64,000 nt of DNA from Streptomyces sp. APSN-46.1 (GCF_022815725.1 NZ_JALGRF010000003.1:186001-250000); one strand, 5' to 3'. Positions 41,042 through 49,849 are shown, counted from the first letter of the stretch. Notes: generated by a model not told the origin, from the sequence alone. Made by a program: numbers and translations.

Positions 41042-41173
41042 GGACGGGGATTGGAGTCCGGAGCTGCTCCAGCGCCCCGGCAGGTGATCATCGCCGCCGG
41101 CCTCGGCCTGTGGCAGGAGCTGGTACAGGGGACCACCGACACGGAGGGCTCGGTGCGCCTGATCCCCGGTTGA
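41042..41173 (+). pseudogene. Possible 3' remnant of a lost gene
   Basis: An open stretch that ends VIIAAGLGLWQELVQGTT...IPG followed by a stop reads like the C-terminus of a protein, but it has no start or ribosome site. It lies just before the FAD oxidoreductase. Not recognised; may be chance. Confidence 0.25.
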
Positions 41174-41258
41174 TTGTCCGGCCCCCGTCCGGGCTTCCGG
41201 ACAACCCGTGCGTCCCGTCCAATGAGGACCGTCCGGACGTACAGCAATGGGGTGTGCC

Positions 41259-42362
41259 ATGCGGGTGACCGTGGTGGGTGGTGGAGTGGTCGCGCTGATC
41301 ACCGCCGTGGAGTGCGTGCTCTCGGGGCACCAGGTGGCCGTCGTCGACCGCGGTCCCCTTCCGGCCCGCCCGGCCACAGCCTTCGGGCAGCACCGCATCA
41401 TGGCGGCCCTCAACCCGGCGGATTTCGCGGGTACCGCTGCCGGGCTGCGCGCGCAGCACCGGTGGGGCGAGCTCGAAGAGCTGTTCAGCGCTCGTCTCTA
41501 CGAGCGGGTCGGCGCCCTGAGCCTCATGCCTCCCCCGGCGGCAACCGAGGGCGCGGCCCTGCTCGCCGAGGCCGGCGGCCGGGCCCGGGCCCTCACGGCC
41601 GACGGGCTCGCCGGCCGGTACCCCCACCTGAACCTGGGCGGAGGACGCGGTGCGGTGCTGGAGGAGGGAGCCGGGGTGCTGCTCACGGACCGGGTGCTCG
41701 CCGCCGCCGTCGGCTGGCTGCGCTGGCAGCCCGGCGTCGAACTGCACCCGTACCGGCCGGTGGCGTCGGTGGACGGCGAGAGCGGTGCCGTACGGCTGGT
41801 CAACGGTGACGTGCTGCGCGGCGACGTGGCCCTGGTCGCGGCCGGGGCCCGGTCCAGGGGGCTGTTGCCGCCGGTCATCACCGAGCAGTTGACCTTGCAC
41901 CGCACGTCCCTGCTGCACTGCCGGGTCCCGCGCCGCCAGGCCGCCGCGTGGGCGAGCACCCCGCCCGTGGCGGGCCTGGGCGCCACCGGCGGTGCCTGGC
42001 TCGTCCCGCCGGTGGCCGGCGGCGCGCTCACGCTGGGCTCCACGACGCCCCGCCACCCGGCCGGTGAGCTCACCGGCGTCGCGGCCGAGGCGGGCCGGCA
42101 GCGCCGCCTGGAGAGCGGGTTCGGAGATCTGCTGCCCGGCTTCGGGCCGGACTGGATCACCAGGGCCGAGCATCACATCACCCTGTCGTTCGCCGAGCCC
42201 GGCGGACCGGGGCCGGCGGCGCTGGGCGGTGCCGGATACGCCTACGCGGTCTGCGGCAGCACCTCGTTGACGTACGCGCCGCTCATCGCCCGCTCACTGG
42301 CGGACCGACTCACGGACGCGGCCCCGTCACCGACCGGGCTCTCGGCCCTCGACCGGCCATAG
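41259..42362 (+). CDS. FAD-dependent oxidoreductase (DAO family)
   Basis: 367 residues from ATG 41259; an ATG 12 bp upstream is the alternative. N-terminal dinucleotide-binding motif RVTVVGGGVVALITAVECVLSGHQVAVVDRG, then a substrate domain, with a late GYAYAVCGSTSLTYAPLIARSLAD motif. This is the D-amino-acid/sarcosine-oxidase fold (DAO). As an edge gene of the ansamycin region it may act in amine or alcohol oxidation, but it could equally belong to the flanking chromosome. Its last 53 bp overlap the converging regulator gene. Confidence 0.75.
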   Translation: MRVTVVGGGVVALITAVECVLSGHQVAVVDRGPLPARPATAFGQHRIMAALNPADFAGTAAGLRAQHRWGELEELFSARLYERVGALSLMPPPAATEGAALLAEAGGRARALTADGLAGRYPHLNLGGGRGAVLEEGAGVLLTDRVLAAAVGWLRWQPGVELHPYRPVASVDGESGAVRLVNGDVLRGDVALVAAGARSRGLLPPVITEQLTLHRTSLLHCRVPRRQAAAWASTPPVAGLGATGGAWLVPPVAGGALTLGSTTPRHPAGELTGVAAEAGRQRRLESGFGDLLPGFGPDWITRAEHHITLSFAEPGGPGPAALGGAGYAYAVCGSTSLTYAPLIARSLADRLTDAAPSPTGLSALDRP

Positions 42363-43815
42363 CCCGACGGCCTCCCGCGTACGCGCAGCTCCCCGCGCCC
42401 CCGCTCGTGCCCTCACCCGTGCCCCCGCTCGTGCTCGGCCTCGTCGGATCGGCCAGGGCCAGCGCGAATTCCCGGACCAGCGCCAGCATGCCGTACTGCC
42501 CGGCCAGCTGGGAGCGCTCCAGCAGGCCGGTCTCCACCAGTTCGTCGAGCAGCTCCTCGACCGGCGCCACGGGCCGCTCCAAGGACCGGGCCAAGCTGTC
42601 CACGACCTCGTGCACGCCGGTGTCCGCGGACAGCCGGGCTGCCGAGCCCGCGAATTGCCGCAGCACCAGCCGGGCCCACGGCCCCAGCCCCCGATAGGCC
42701 GTCTCGATCCGCTGGTACACGCTCTCGTCACCAGCCCGGAGCCGTCCCAGGAAACCGCCGGGCTCGGTCAGCTCCGTCACGGCCTCGTCGAGCAGCCATT
42801 CGGGGCGGGCGGCGATCCGCCGGCCGGCCAGATTGAGCGCGAGCGGCAGATCTCCGCAGGCCTCCGCGAGGCGCAGCACAGCGCGGGCCGCGGCCCCGGT
42901 CCGGTCGCCGCCGATCAGTCCGGCCAGCAGCTCCACCGACTCGTCCCGGTCGAGCACCCCGAGCCGCAGGCCACGGGTCCCGTCCAGGCCGAGCAGCCGG
43001 GAGCGGCTGGTGATGACGATCCGGCTCTCGGGTCCGATGTCGATCAGTTGCCGTACCTGGTGCTCGTGGCGCACGTCGTCCAGCAGGATCAGCACCCTCC
43101 GCCGGGCCAGCACCGAGCGGTAGAGGCCGAGCCGCTGACCGGCGTCCTGCGGGATCCGGTCCGCCGGAATGCCGAGCGCGCCGAGGAAGCCGGCCGCGAT
43201 GTCCGAGGCGTCCCGCCCCTCCTCCTCGGCCCGGCCCAGGTCCGCGTACAGCTGCCCGTCCGGCAGGCCGGCGGCCAGCTCGTGGGCGAGGCGCAGCGCG
43301 AAGGCGGACTTGCCCACGCCCAGCTGTCCGCTGATCACCAGCGGTGCCGCCGTGTCCGGGCAGCCGGGCTGGGTGAGCGCCCTGGCCTGCTGGAGCTGTC
43401 GGGTCCGGCCGGTCAGCGTGCGCATTTCCCGGGGAAGTTGAGCGGGCGCCGGCAGCAGTGCCCGCAGGGCGGCCGCGTGCAGCTCGGTCTCCTGCCGCTG
43501 TGCCGCCGCCTTGGCAGCCGGACCGGCCTGGGACGGCTGGGACTCGCCGCCGGCGGCGCGGGCCGCCTCGCGCCAGCGGCGCTCCCAGATGGAGCGGTCG
43601 CCTCCGCACGTCTCCACGAAGGCGAGGGCGACCTGAAGCGTCGGTAGGCGATATCCGGCCGCCGCGTCGGACAGGACGGTCGAGGAGAACAGTGCGCTTC
43701 TGGCCATCTCGCGATAGCTGGGACTGCCCGCGGCGGCCCGGAGCCGGCGCAGCTCGCGGGCGAAGGCGGTGGCCGGTCCGGCATCCGGGGCGAGGGGCTT
43801 CTCCGGTCTGCCCAC
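42310..43815 (-). CDS. XRE-HTH / NB-ARC ATPase regulator
   Basis: 501 residues from GTG 43815 with GGAGGACAGC just upstream. An N-terminal helix-turn-helix of the XRE type (FARELRRLRAAAGSPSYREMARSALFSSTVLSDAAAG) is followed by an NB-ARC STAND ATPase: P-loop SGQLGVGKSAF (about 180), RRVLILLDDV (Walker B) and VITSRSRLLGL, then ARC2-like helices (CGDLPLALNLAGRRIAARPEWLL). The TPR sensor found in AfsR-type proteins is missing or very short. The tail is Gly/Ser/Arg-rich. Divergently transcribed from the SARP gene (180 bp apart); the two share NB-ARC similarity and may cross-regulate the antibiotic locus. Confidence 0.85.
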   Translation of the reverse strand: MGRPEKPLAPDAGPATAFARELRRLRAAAGSPSYREMARSALFSSTVLSDAAAGYRLPTLQVALAFVETCGGDRSIWERRWREAARAAGGESQPSQAGPAAKAAAQRQETELHAAALRALLPAPAQLPREMRTLTGRTRQLQQARALTQPGCPDTAAPLVISGQLGVGKSAFALRLAHELAAGLPDGQLYADLGRAEEEGRDASDIAAGFLGALGIPADRIPQDAGQRLGLYRSVLARRRVLILLDDVRHEHQVRQLIDIGPESRIVITSRSRLLGLDGTRGLRLGVLDRDESVELLAGLIGGDRTGAAARAVLRLAEACGDLPLALNLAGRRIAARPEWLLDEAVTELTEPGGFLGRLRAGDESVYQRIETAYRGLGPWARLVLRQFAGSAARLSADTGVHEVVDSLARSLERPVAPVEELLDELVETGLLERSQLAGQYGMLALVREFALALADPTRPSTSGGTGEGTSGGAGSCAYAGGRRAMAGRGPRARSVTGPRP

Positions 43816-43995
43816 GCTGTCCTCCTTGCTGTGCCGAGGGAAGTTCACGTACCCCTGCACCGTGTCGCGCGCCCTTCCCGATCCCGTCCCGTGTCAGTAC
43901 CACCCCGCACGGGAACGGCCTATGATCGTTCTGGGCAAGGCCTAGACCTGGGGTTTTGCGTGGGGGCGCCGTACGTGCCGGGAGTTAGGGGTGCA

Positions 43996-46900
43996 ATGGG
44001 CGAAAGCATCGGAAATCATCCGCGGTTCAATATCCTCGGTCCGCTGGAGGGTTGGGCCGACGGAACGAGACTCCGGCTCGGGGGGGCCATCCAGGAACGG
44101 ATCCTGGTCACATTGCTGCTGGAACCCGGAAAAGTACTGCCCGTATCGCGGCTCGTGGAGGCCGCCTGGGACGAAGACCCGCCAGCCACCGCCACGCACC
44201 AGGTGCGCAAGGCCGTGGCCGATCTGCGCCGTCGCATTCCGGACGGCGCCGGGGTGATCGTCACCGATGGGCCCGGCTACCGCACGGCCGTCTCGGACAG
44301 CCAGCTGGACCTGACCGATTTCGGCATCCGGGTCCGCGAGGCCAAGGCCGCCACCGTGGAGGGCAGCCCGGCCGAAGCCGCGGAGCTGCTGCGCTCCGCC
44401 CTCGCCCTGTGGCGCGGGCCGGTCCTGGGCGGCACGGGCGGTTCGGTGATAGAGGCCGCGGCAGCAGCACTGGAGGAGCGCCGCCTGGCGGCCGCCGAGC
44501 AGTTGTGCGAGCTCCGCCTCGGCCTGGGCGAGAGCGCCGAACTGGTCGTCGACCTGCGCGAACTGGTCTCCCAGTACCCGCTGCGGGAGACGCTGCGCTG
44601 CCAGCTGATGCTCGCGCTGTACCGCTCGGGACGGCAGGCCGAGGCCCTGGAGGAGTACGGGAAGGTCCGTGAGCTGCTCGTCGAGGAGCTCGGCATCGAT
44701 CCGGGTCCCCAGCTGACCAAGATGTACGCGGCCATCCTGCAGGAGAGCCCCGAGCTGGCCGGTCCTGAGCCGGCCGCCCCTGCCTCAGCCGCCCACGCCC
44801 CAGCCCCCGCCCCGGCAGCACCGGCGCCGGCCTCATATCCCCCGGCCCCCGTACCGGCCGAGGCCCCCTGCACCCTGCCGTACGACCTCGCGGACTTCAC
44901 CGGCCGCGACAAGGAGCTCGCCGAGCTGCTCGCCTGCACGGCCGAGGCGACCGGGCAGCGCACCCGGATCGTGGCGATCGACGGCATGGGCGGCAGCGGC
45001 AAGACCGCCCTCGCTGTACAGGCCGCGCACCGACTGGCCGCCGAGTATCCGGACGGGCAACTCCACATCGACCTGCGCGGGTTCACCTCGGGCGAGGAGC
45101 CCGTGACGGCGGGCACGGCGCTCGACAGCCTGCTCCGGGCGCTGGGCATACCCGGCGACCGGATCCCCGACGGCGTCGAGGGCCGTAGCGCGCTGTGGCG
45201 GGCGACGCTCGCCAACAAGCGGCTGCTGCTGCTCCTCGACAACGCCGTCGAGCCCGCGGAGATCACACCCTTGCTGCCGGCGTCCCCCGGCTGCCTCGTG
45301 CTGATCACGAGCCGGGCCCGGCTGCTGGACCTGGACGGGGCCGACTGGATCTCCATCGGTGTGATGCCGCCCGGGGACAGCGCACGGCTGGTGGCGGAGA
45401 CCCTCGGCGAGCAGCGGGTGGCGGCAGAGCCCGAGGCGGCGGCCGAGCTGGCCCAGCTGTGCGGCCATCTGCCGCTCGCGCTGCGCATCGCCACCGCCCG
45501 GCTGCGCAACCGGCCGCGCTGGACCGTGCGGTATCTGGTCGCCCGCCTCCAGGACGAGACCCGCCGGCTCGACGAGCTGAGCGCGGGTGAGCGGAGCGTG
45601 GCGGCGACGCTGCGCCTCTCGTACCAGGTGCTGGAAGAGGACCACCGCGGCGCGTTCCGGATCCTGGCGTTGCATCCCGGCACCGCTCTCGACATCCACT
45701 CGGCGGCGGCCCTGATCGGGACGGACACCAGGGAGGCCGAGGACATCCTGGAATTCCTGCTGGACATGCACCTGCTCCAGCAGCCCGAAATCGGCCTGTA
45801 CGGTTTCCACGACCTGGTACGGAGCTTCGCGCACAGCCTGGGCAACCCCGTCACGGCAATCATCGACGCGGCGGCCTGCGAGCGGCTGCTCGACTACTAC
45901 CTGCTGGCGACCGCCGCGGCGTGCGCGGTGCTGTTCCCCGGCCGACGCCAGCACGACACCGGGTTAGTGCCTTCACCGGCCGAACTGCCGCCGCTCGACG
46001 AGGCCCGGCTCGCCCGCGGGTGGTTCACCCGCGAACACACCGGCCTCCTGGCGGCCGTCTCCCTGGCCGACAGGATGGGGCTCGACCGGCACGTCGTCCA
46101 CCTGACCCGGAATCTCGTCTTCGCGCTGTACGAAAGCGGACGTTTCGCGGACTTCAGGGCGGTGGGGCGGGTTTCCGTCGGCGCCGCCCGGCGCCTGGGT
46201 GACCCGGTCCTGCTGGGGGTGGCGCTGTCCAACCTGGGGATCGCGTGCACGAAGCTCGGCAGTTTCGCCGAGGGCATCGAGGTCGCCGAAGAGGGCCTGG
46301 AACTCGCGGTCCGCCGCGGCGACCGGCACACCGAGGCCCACAGTGAGGGCACGCTGGGCCTGCTCAAGCTCATGCTGGGGCGGCTGCCCGAAGCCGTGGT
46401 CCGCCTGGAGAGGGCGATCGCCCTCGAACGGGAGCTGGGAGCGACGCGGCAGGAGGCCGAGAGCCAGAGCGTTCTGAGCACCCTGTTCACGGAGTGGGGC
46501 CGCTATCCGGAGGCCGCCGAGGCGGGGCGCAGGGCGCTCGCGCTCAACCGCGAGGTCGGCAACCGTCACCACGAGTCGGGGGCCCTGGTCGATCTGGCCT
46601 TCGCCCACGCGGGTCTGGGCGAGGGAGAACTCGCCCTGCGGCTGCTGACCCAGGCCCGCGAGCTGTACGACCCCGCGGCCGGTGCGGAGGAACTCGCCCT
46701 GCTGATGGCCCTGTCCGCCGACGTCACGTACCGGCTCGGCCAGGAGGAGCGGTCCGCGCGGGACGCCGAGCAGGCCCTGGAGCTGGTTCGCTCGACTGCC
46801 GTACCGATCCGGCAGTCGAAGATCGAGAACATCCTCGGCGCCCTCCAGCGGCGCAGGCGCGCGTACGGGGAGGCCATGGAGCTGCACGCGAACGCGCACC

Positions 46901-47067
46901 GGATCGCCTCGGCGATCAACTACCGCGCCGAAGAGGCCCATGCCCTGTACGGGATGGCCGAGGCCGCACAGGGCCTGGGTGACGCGGAAGCGGCGGCCCG
47001 GTACCGTGCCGCCGCGGTCGAGCTGTTCGATGACATGGACCTGCCCGCCCACCGCCGCGTCCGCTGA
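43996..47067 (+). CDS. AfsR/SARP-family pathway regulator (BTAD + NB-ARC + TPR), contains TTA codon
   Basis: 1023 residues from ATG 43996 (AGGGGTG upstream). An OmpR-like winged helix (residues 5-95), the bacterial transcriptional activation domain (about 100-245), an Ala/Pro linker (about 255-290), an NB-ARC ATPase with P-loop DGMGGSGKTALAV (about 330) and a TPR array (about 680-1010). This is the large SARP layout of AfsR. Codon 657 (45964-45966, in TGLVPSP) is TTA, the rarest Streptomyces codon, read only by bldA tRNA. Expression should therefore depend on developmental stage. Likely the pathway-specific activator of the AHBA/ansamycin genes. A hairpin terminator follows. Confidence 0.9.
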   Translation: MGESIGNHPRFNILGPLEGWADGTRLRLGGAIQERILVTLLLEPGKVLPVSRLVEAAWDEDPPATATHQVRKAVADLRRRIPDGAGVIVTDGPGYRTAVSDSQLDLTDFGIRVREAKAATVEGSPAEAAELLRSALALWRGPVLGGTGGSVIEAAAAALEERRLAAAEQLCELRLGLGESAELVVDLRELVSQYPLRETLRCQLMLALYRSGRQAEALEEYGKVRELLVEELGIDPGPQLTKMYAAILQESPELAGPEPAAPASAAHAPAPAPAAPAPASYPPAPVPAEAPCTLPYDLADFTGRDKELAELLACTAEATGQRTRIVAIDGMGGSGKTALAVQAAHRLAAEYPDGQLHIDLRGFTSGEEPVTAGTALDSLLRALGIPGDRIPDGVEGRSALWRATLANKRLLLLLDNAVEPAEITPLLPASPGCLVLITSRARLLDLDGADWISIGVMPPGDSARLVAETLGEQRVAAEPEAAAELAQLCGHLPLALRIATARLRNRPRWTVRYLVARLQDETRRLDELSAGERSVAATLRLSYQVLEEDHRGAFRILALHPGTALDIHSAAALIGTDTREAEDILEFLLDMHLLQQPEIGLYGFHDLVRSFAHSLGNPVTAIIDAAACERLLDYYLLATAAACAVLFPGRRQHDTGLVPSPAELPPLDEARLARGWFTREHTGLLAAVSLADRMGLDRHVVHLTRNLVFALYESGRFADFRAVGRVSVGAARRLGDPVLLGVALSNLGIACTKLGSFAEGIEVAEEGLELAVRRGDRHTEAHSEGTLGLLKLMLGRLPEAVVRLERAIALERELGATRQEAESQSVLSTLFTEWGRYPEAAEAGRRALALNREVGNRHHESGALVDLAFAHAGLGEGELALRLLTQARELYDPAAGAEELALLMALSADVTYRLGQEERSARDAEQALELVRSTAVPIRQSKIENILGALQRRRRAYGEAMELHANAHRIASAINYRAEEAHALYGMAEAAQGLGDAEAAARYRAAAVELFDDMDLPAHRRVR

Positions 47068-47074
47068 GCGCAAC

Positions 47075-47101
47075 GCCCCGTACCGGATGCCGGTACGGGG
47101 C
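47075..47101 (+). terminator. Terminator after SARP gene
   Basis: Perfect 12-bp stem GCCCCGTACCGG/CCGGTACGGGGC with loop ATG, 7 bp beyond the SARP stop. Confidence 0.8.
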
Positions 47102-47137
47102 GGATGCTGCGTGCGGAGCCGGGACCGCCGGGACGGT

Positions 47138-47293
47138 TCAGGGGGCGATGATCGCCGGACCCTTCGAGTCCGCCAGCACGTGGTGACCGTAGGTCAGGTC
47201 CGCAGCGCCGTTGTCCGTTCCGACCGTCGCGCCCAGGACCAGAGCCAGTGCCATCACGAAGATCCCACCCAGTGCAATCGGCTTGCCGCGCAT
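47138..47293 (-). CDS. 51-residue membrane/secreted peptide
   Basis: Small gene found by reading the minus strand. RGKPIALGGIFVMALALVLG forms a basic start and a hydrophobic helix, then GATVGTDNGAADLTYG and HHVLADSKGPAIIAP. GGGGCGGGAAC precedes the ATG. It could be a secreted small protein with signal peptide or a single-pass membrane protein. It lies between the SARP terminator and the AHBA genes and converges on the SARP gene. Not recognised. Confidence 0.6.
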   Translation of the reverse strand: MRGKPIALGGIFVMALALVLGATVGTDNGAADLTYGHHVLADSKGPAIIAP

Positions 47294-47348
47294 GTTCCCG
47301 CCCCTTGGTACGTCGCCGTCGTCTTGACATCACCGATGCTGTCCGCGG

Positions 47349-47391
47349 CCGTTCCCGAACGGTTCCCCCTTCAATACCGACCTGACGGTAT
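47349..47391. promoter_or_regulatory. Operator-like dyads upstream of small peptides
   Basis: Palindrome CCGTTC-CC-GAACGG (47349-47362) and ATACCG-acctga-CGGTAT (47374-47391). The second has the form of TetR-family operators. Located between a minus-strand peptide gene (start 47293) and a possible plus-strand ORF (start 47405). Confidence 0.45.
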
Positions 47392-47404
47392 CGAGGGAAC
47401 GAGC

Positions 47405-47482
47405 ATGGCTAACATGCGTCCACTGGCCAATGGGGGTCTACTTCAAGCCCTCAAACGACAGGGGCCGTACGGCAGGCAGTGA
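47405..47482 (+). CDS. Possible 25-residue small ORF
   Basis: ATG 47405 follows GAGGGAACGAGC and encodes MANMRPLANGGLLQALKRQG then PYGRQ and a stop. It overlaps the 3' end of the converging 118-residue gene by 32 bp. The good ribosome-site spacing and nearby operator dyads are the only support. It might be a leader peptide or chance. Confidence 0.3.
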   Translation: MANMRPLANGGLLQALKRQGPYGRQ

Positions 47483-47807
47483 TCCGGTAGCCGTGCTTGG
47501 TCAGGACCACCCGGGTACGCGCGCTGCCCGACTCGTAGCCGGCCAGATCGAGCAGGGCTCGCACGACCGACCGCAGCAGTACCCGCTCCGCCTCGCTGGG
47601 CGGCCGGTCCTCGGCGGTGATGGCGACCACGGTGTGCATACCGGCCACCGACCGGGTCTCGACCTCGAACCCGGGCCCGTCGAGTGGCTCCGCCGCGTCG
47701 TCCGGCCCCGGGCCGCCCTCACCCGCCCGACGCCCGGCCCCCGGCTCGACGGCGGACAGCTCCCGCAGCAGCCGGGGCAGGTCCGGCAGGTCCGGTTCAT
47801 GGTTCAC
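47451..47807 (-). CDS. Hypothetical protein in AHBA operon
   Basis: 118 residues, no recognised family. An acidic, Pro/Gly-rich N-terminal half precedes an alpha/beta C-terminal half (VVAITAEDRPPSEAERVLLRSVVRALLDLAGYES). GAGGAG lies upstream of the ATG. It is the third gene of the minus-strand run with aminoDHQ synthase, 106 bp downstream of it. Confidence 0.6.
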   Translation of the reverse strand: MNHEPDLPDLPRLLRELSAVEPGAGRRAGEGGPGPDDAAEPLDGPGFEVETRSVAGMHTVVAITAEDRPPSEAERVLLRSVVRALLDLAGYESGSARTRVVLTKHGYRITACRTAPVV

Positions 47808-47913
47808 GGGTCACTCCTCATTTCGGTCAACTGCGGTGATACTCCGCTCGCTTCCTCCCGATCCCGTCCCGGCGTGTTCCCGGGGCGGGAGCGCGGCGCC
47901 GGACCGTAGTCCG

Positions 47914-48963
47914 TCAACGCTCGCCCGGCATGCCATCCAGCACCTCGGTGACCATCGACTCCGGTACACCGGGGACCAGTTCGGCCCCGCGCGGTCCGTC
48001 CAGGACGAAGGCCAGACCGTCCGTCGCCTTCTTGTCGAGCCGCATCAGCGCGACCAGTTCCCGTGTCACCATCCCCGCGGGAAGCAGGTACGGCAGCCCG
48101 TACGACTGGACGACGTCCAGGTGCTCGGCGACGCGCTCCGCGGAGATCCGGCCCAGCGCCCCGGCCAGCCGCCCCGCGAACACCGTTCCGATGGCCACTC
48201 CCTCACCGTGGCGCAGCGCGAAGTCGGTGGCCCGCTCCAGCGCGTGCCCGAGGGTGTGGCCGTAGTTGAGCAGGTGGCGCAACCCGGTGTCGCGCTCGTC
48301 CGCCGCGACGATCTCGGCCTTGCGGGCCACGCTCGCCGCGATCTGCTCTTCCAGGGGCAGCCCGCGCAGGTCGCCGGCGCCGATGAAGTTGGCCCGGGCC
48401 AGCTCGCCGTACCCATTGGTCCACTCCCGCTGCGGAAGGGTTTCCAGGTAGTCGGTGTCGCAGAGCACCGCCGAGGGCTGCCAGTACTGTCCGACCAGGT
48501 TCTTGCCCTGGGGCAGATTGACGGCCGTCTTCCCGCCGACGCTCGCGTCCACCTGCGCCAGCAGGGTCGTGGGCAGGTGGATCACCGGCAGGCCCCGGTG
48601 GTAGAGCGCGGCGGCGAGCCCCACCGAGTCCGTGGTCGTGCCGCCTCCCACGGACACGATGGCGTCCGCCCGGCTCAGGCCGAACTCGGCGAAGTGCCGG
48701 CACATCCGGTCCACGGTGGCGAGGTTCTTGTCCTCCTCGCCGTCGCGCGCCTCCAGGTAAAGGGTGGGCACTCCCGTCTCCGGGAGGGTGTCACGCGGTC
48801 TGGCCGAGACCACGGCCACCCGCCGCGCCCCGATCCCGGCTATCTTCTCGGCGAGCAGGTGCCGGACGCCGGAACCGATGTGCACCGGGTACGCGCGTTC
48901 GCCGAGTTCCACGTCGATCCGTCTGTGGATCCCGCTGTGGACCCGCGTGTCCGTGGCTGTCAC
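47914..48963 (-). CDS. 3-amino-dehydroquinate synthase (RifG type)
   Basis: 349-residue dehydroquinate synthase homologue. NAD-binding SVGGGTTTDSVGLAAALYHRG, HLPTTLLAQVDASVGGKTAVNLPQGKNLVG, and the zinc ligands in ERDTGLRHLLNYGHTLGHALE (Glu/His) and RHGEGVAIG. In an AHBA locus this enzyme cyclises aminoDAHP to 3-amino-dehydroquinate. The N-terminus is shorter than in primary-metabolism AroB-linked proteins. Assignment to the amino-shikimate pathway rests on the neighbouring RifK/L/M/N-like genes. It forms an operon with the upstream LanB-C-like gene (55-bp gap). Confidence 0.9.
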   Translation of the reverse strand: MTATDTRVHSGIHRRIDVELGERAYPVHIGSGVRHLLAEKIAGIGARRVAVVSARPRDTLPETGVPTLYLEARDGEEDKNLATVDRMCRHFAEFGLSRADAIVSVGGGTTTDSVGLAAALYHRGLPVIHLPTTLLAQVDASVGGKTAVNLPQGKNLVGQYWQPSAVLCDTDYLETLPQREWTNGYGELARANFIGAGDLRGLPLEEQIAASVARKAEIVAADERDTGLRHLLNYGHTLGHALERATDFALRHGEGVAIGTVFAGRLAGALGRISAERVAEHLDVVQSYGLPYLLPAGMVTRELVALMRLDKKATDGLAFVLDGPRGAELVPGVPESMVTEVLDGMPGER

Positions 48964-49018
48964 GGTGATTCCCTTTCCGATGGTCAGTTCCGATGGTCAG
49001 TTCCCATGGCCAGTGCGG

Positions 49019-49849
49019 TCAGACCGACTGGAGGACGAGCGTCCTGGCCTCGGCCGTGAAGGCGGGGAGGGTGGCCCCTGCCGCCAGCACGCCGCGCAGC
49101 GCCCGGGCACCCAGCGCGGCGGTCGCCGTCGGGATGCCGAGCCGGTCGTGGGTGAGCTGGGCGTGGTCGTACAGCAGGTAGTTGACGGGTACGCCGGTGT
49201 CCTGCCGGCCCCCGATGACGGAGCGCACGGCGGGTACGTACCGCTCCCACACCTGCCCGTCCACCTCCGGCGGGCTGCTGAGGAGGGTGGCGGCGTATCC
49301 GTCGGCCTCGGCCGCCAGCTGGACCCGGCCCGCCGGACCGAGGTCATCGGTCCCGAACTGCCAGAAGTGGAACAGGAACGCGGCCCGGTCGGCCGGCGCC
49401 ATCAGTGCGCACAGATGCCACAGGTGCAGGGTCGCCAGCGGCAGCCGCTCCTCCGGACGCGGGCCGCCGTCCTGGAGCAGGCGCAGGGCGAACTCGCTGG
49501 ACTCCGTGGCGAGCCGGTCGGCCAGCCGGATGGTCTGGCTGGTCCGGTACTTGGCGGTCGGCGGGTCGTACCGGTCGGTGATGACCGGCCAGTTGTGGGC
49601 AGCGGTGTGGGCCCGCAGCCGCCGCTCCAGCTCCTCCAGGACCTCGTGGGTGGAGTGGAACCACAGTCCCAGGTTCGATCCGGCGCTCCGGTCGGGCCGC
49701 CGGAACTGCCAGTTGCCCTCGGGGTCGGCAAGGCGCAGATGGCCGGCGAGATCGGCCACCGCGGTCGAGAGGACCCGCGACGAGTGGTCCTCGTTCTGGT
49801 TGTTTCTCAGCGGATTCGGTATGCGAACGAAGAGCCAGTCACGACTCAC
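49019..49849 (-). CDS. LanB C-terminal-domain-like protein (thiopeptide-type), unusual in AHBA locus
   Basis: 276 residues. The start (SRDWLFVRIPNP), LGLWFHSTHEVLEELERRLR and ITDRYDPPTAKYRTSQTIRLADRLATESSEFALRLLQ follow the pattern of the lantibiotic dehydratase C-terminal domain (PF14028): W-L-x-V-R-I, HLRLRF-like strand, Y-x-x-E/P-x-x-x-Y...A..L...S...L. In PF14028 proteins this domain eliminates glutamate or, when stand-alone, performs pyridine formation in thiopeptides. No precursor-peptide or tRNA-dependent LanB N-terminal gene is visible nearby. The similarity is by eye and remote. First gene of the minus-strand operon that contains aminoDHQ synthase. Confidence 0.45.
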   Translation of the reverse strand: MSRDWLFVRIPNPLRNNQNEDHSSRVLSTAVADLAGHLRLADPEGNWQFRRPDRSAGSNLGLWFHSTHEVLEELERRLRAHTAAHNWPVITDRYDPPTAKYRTSQTIRLADRLATESSEFALRLLQDGGPRPEERLPLATLHLWHLCALMAPADRAAFLFHFWQFGTDDLGPAGRVQLAAEADGYAATLLSSPPEVDGQVWERYVPAVRSVIGGRQDTGVPVNYLLYDHAQLTHDRLGIPTATAALGARALRGVLAAGATLPAFTAEARTLVLQSV

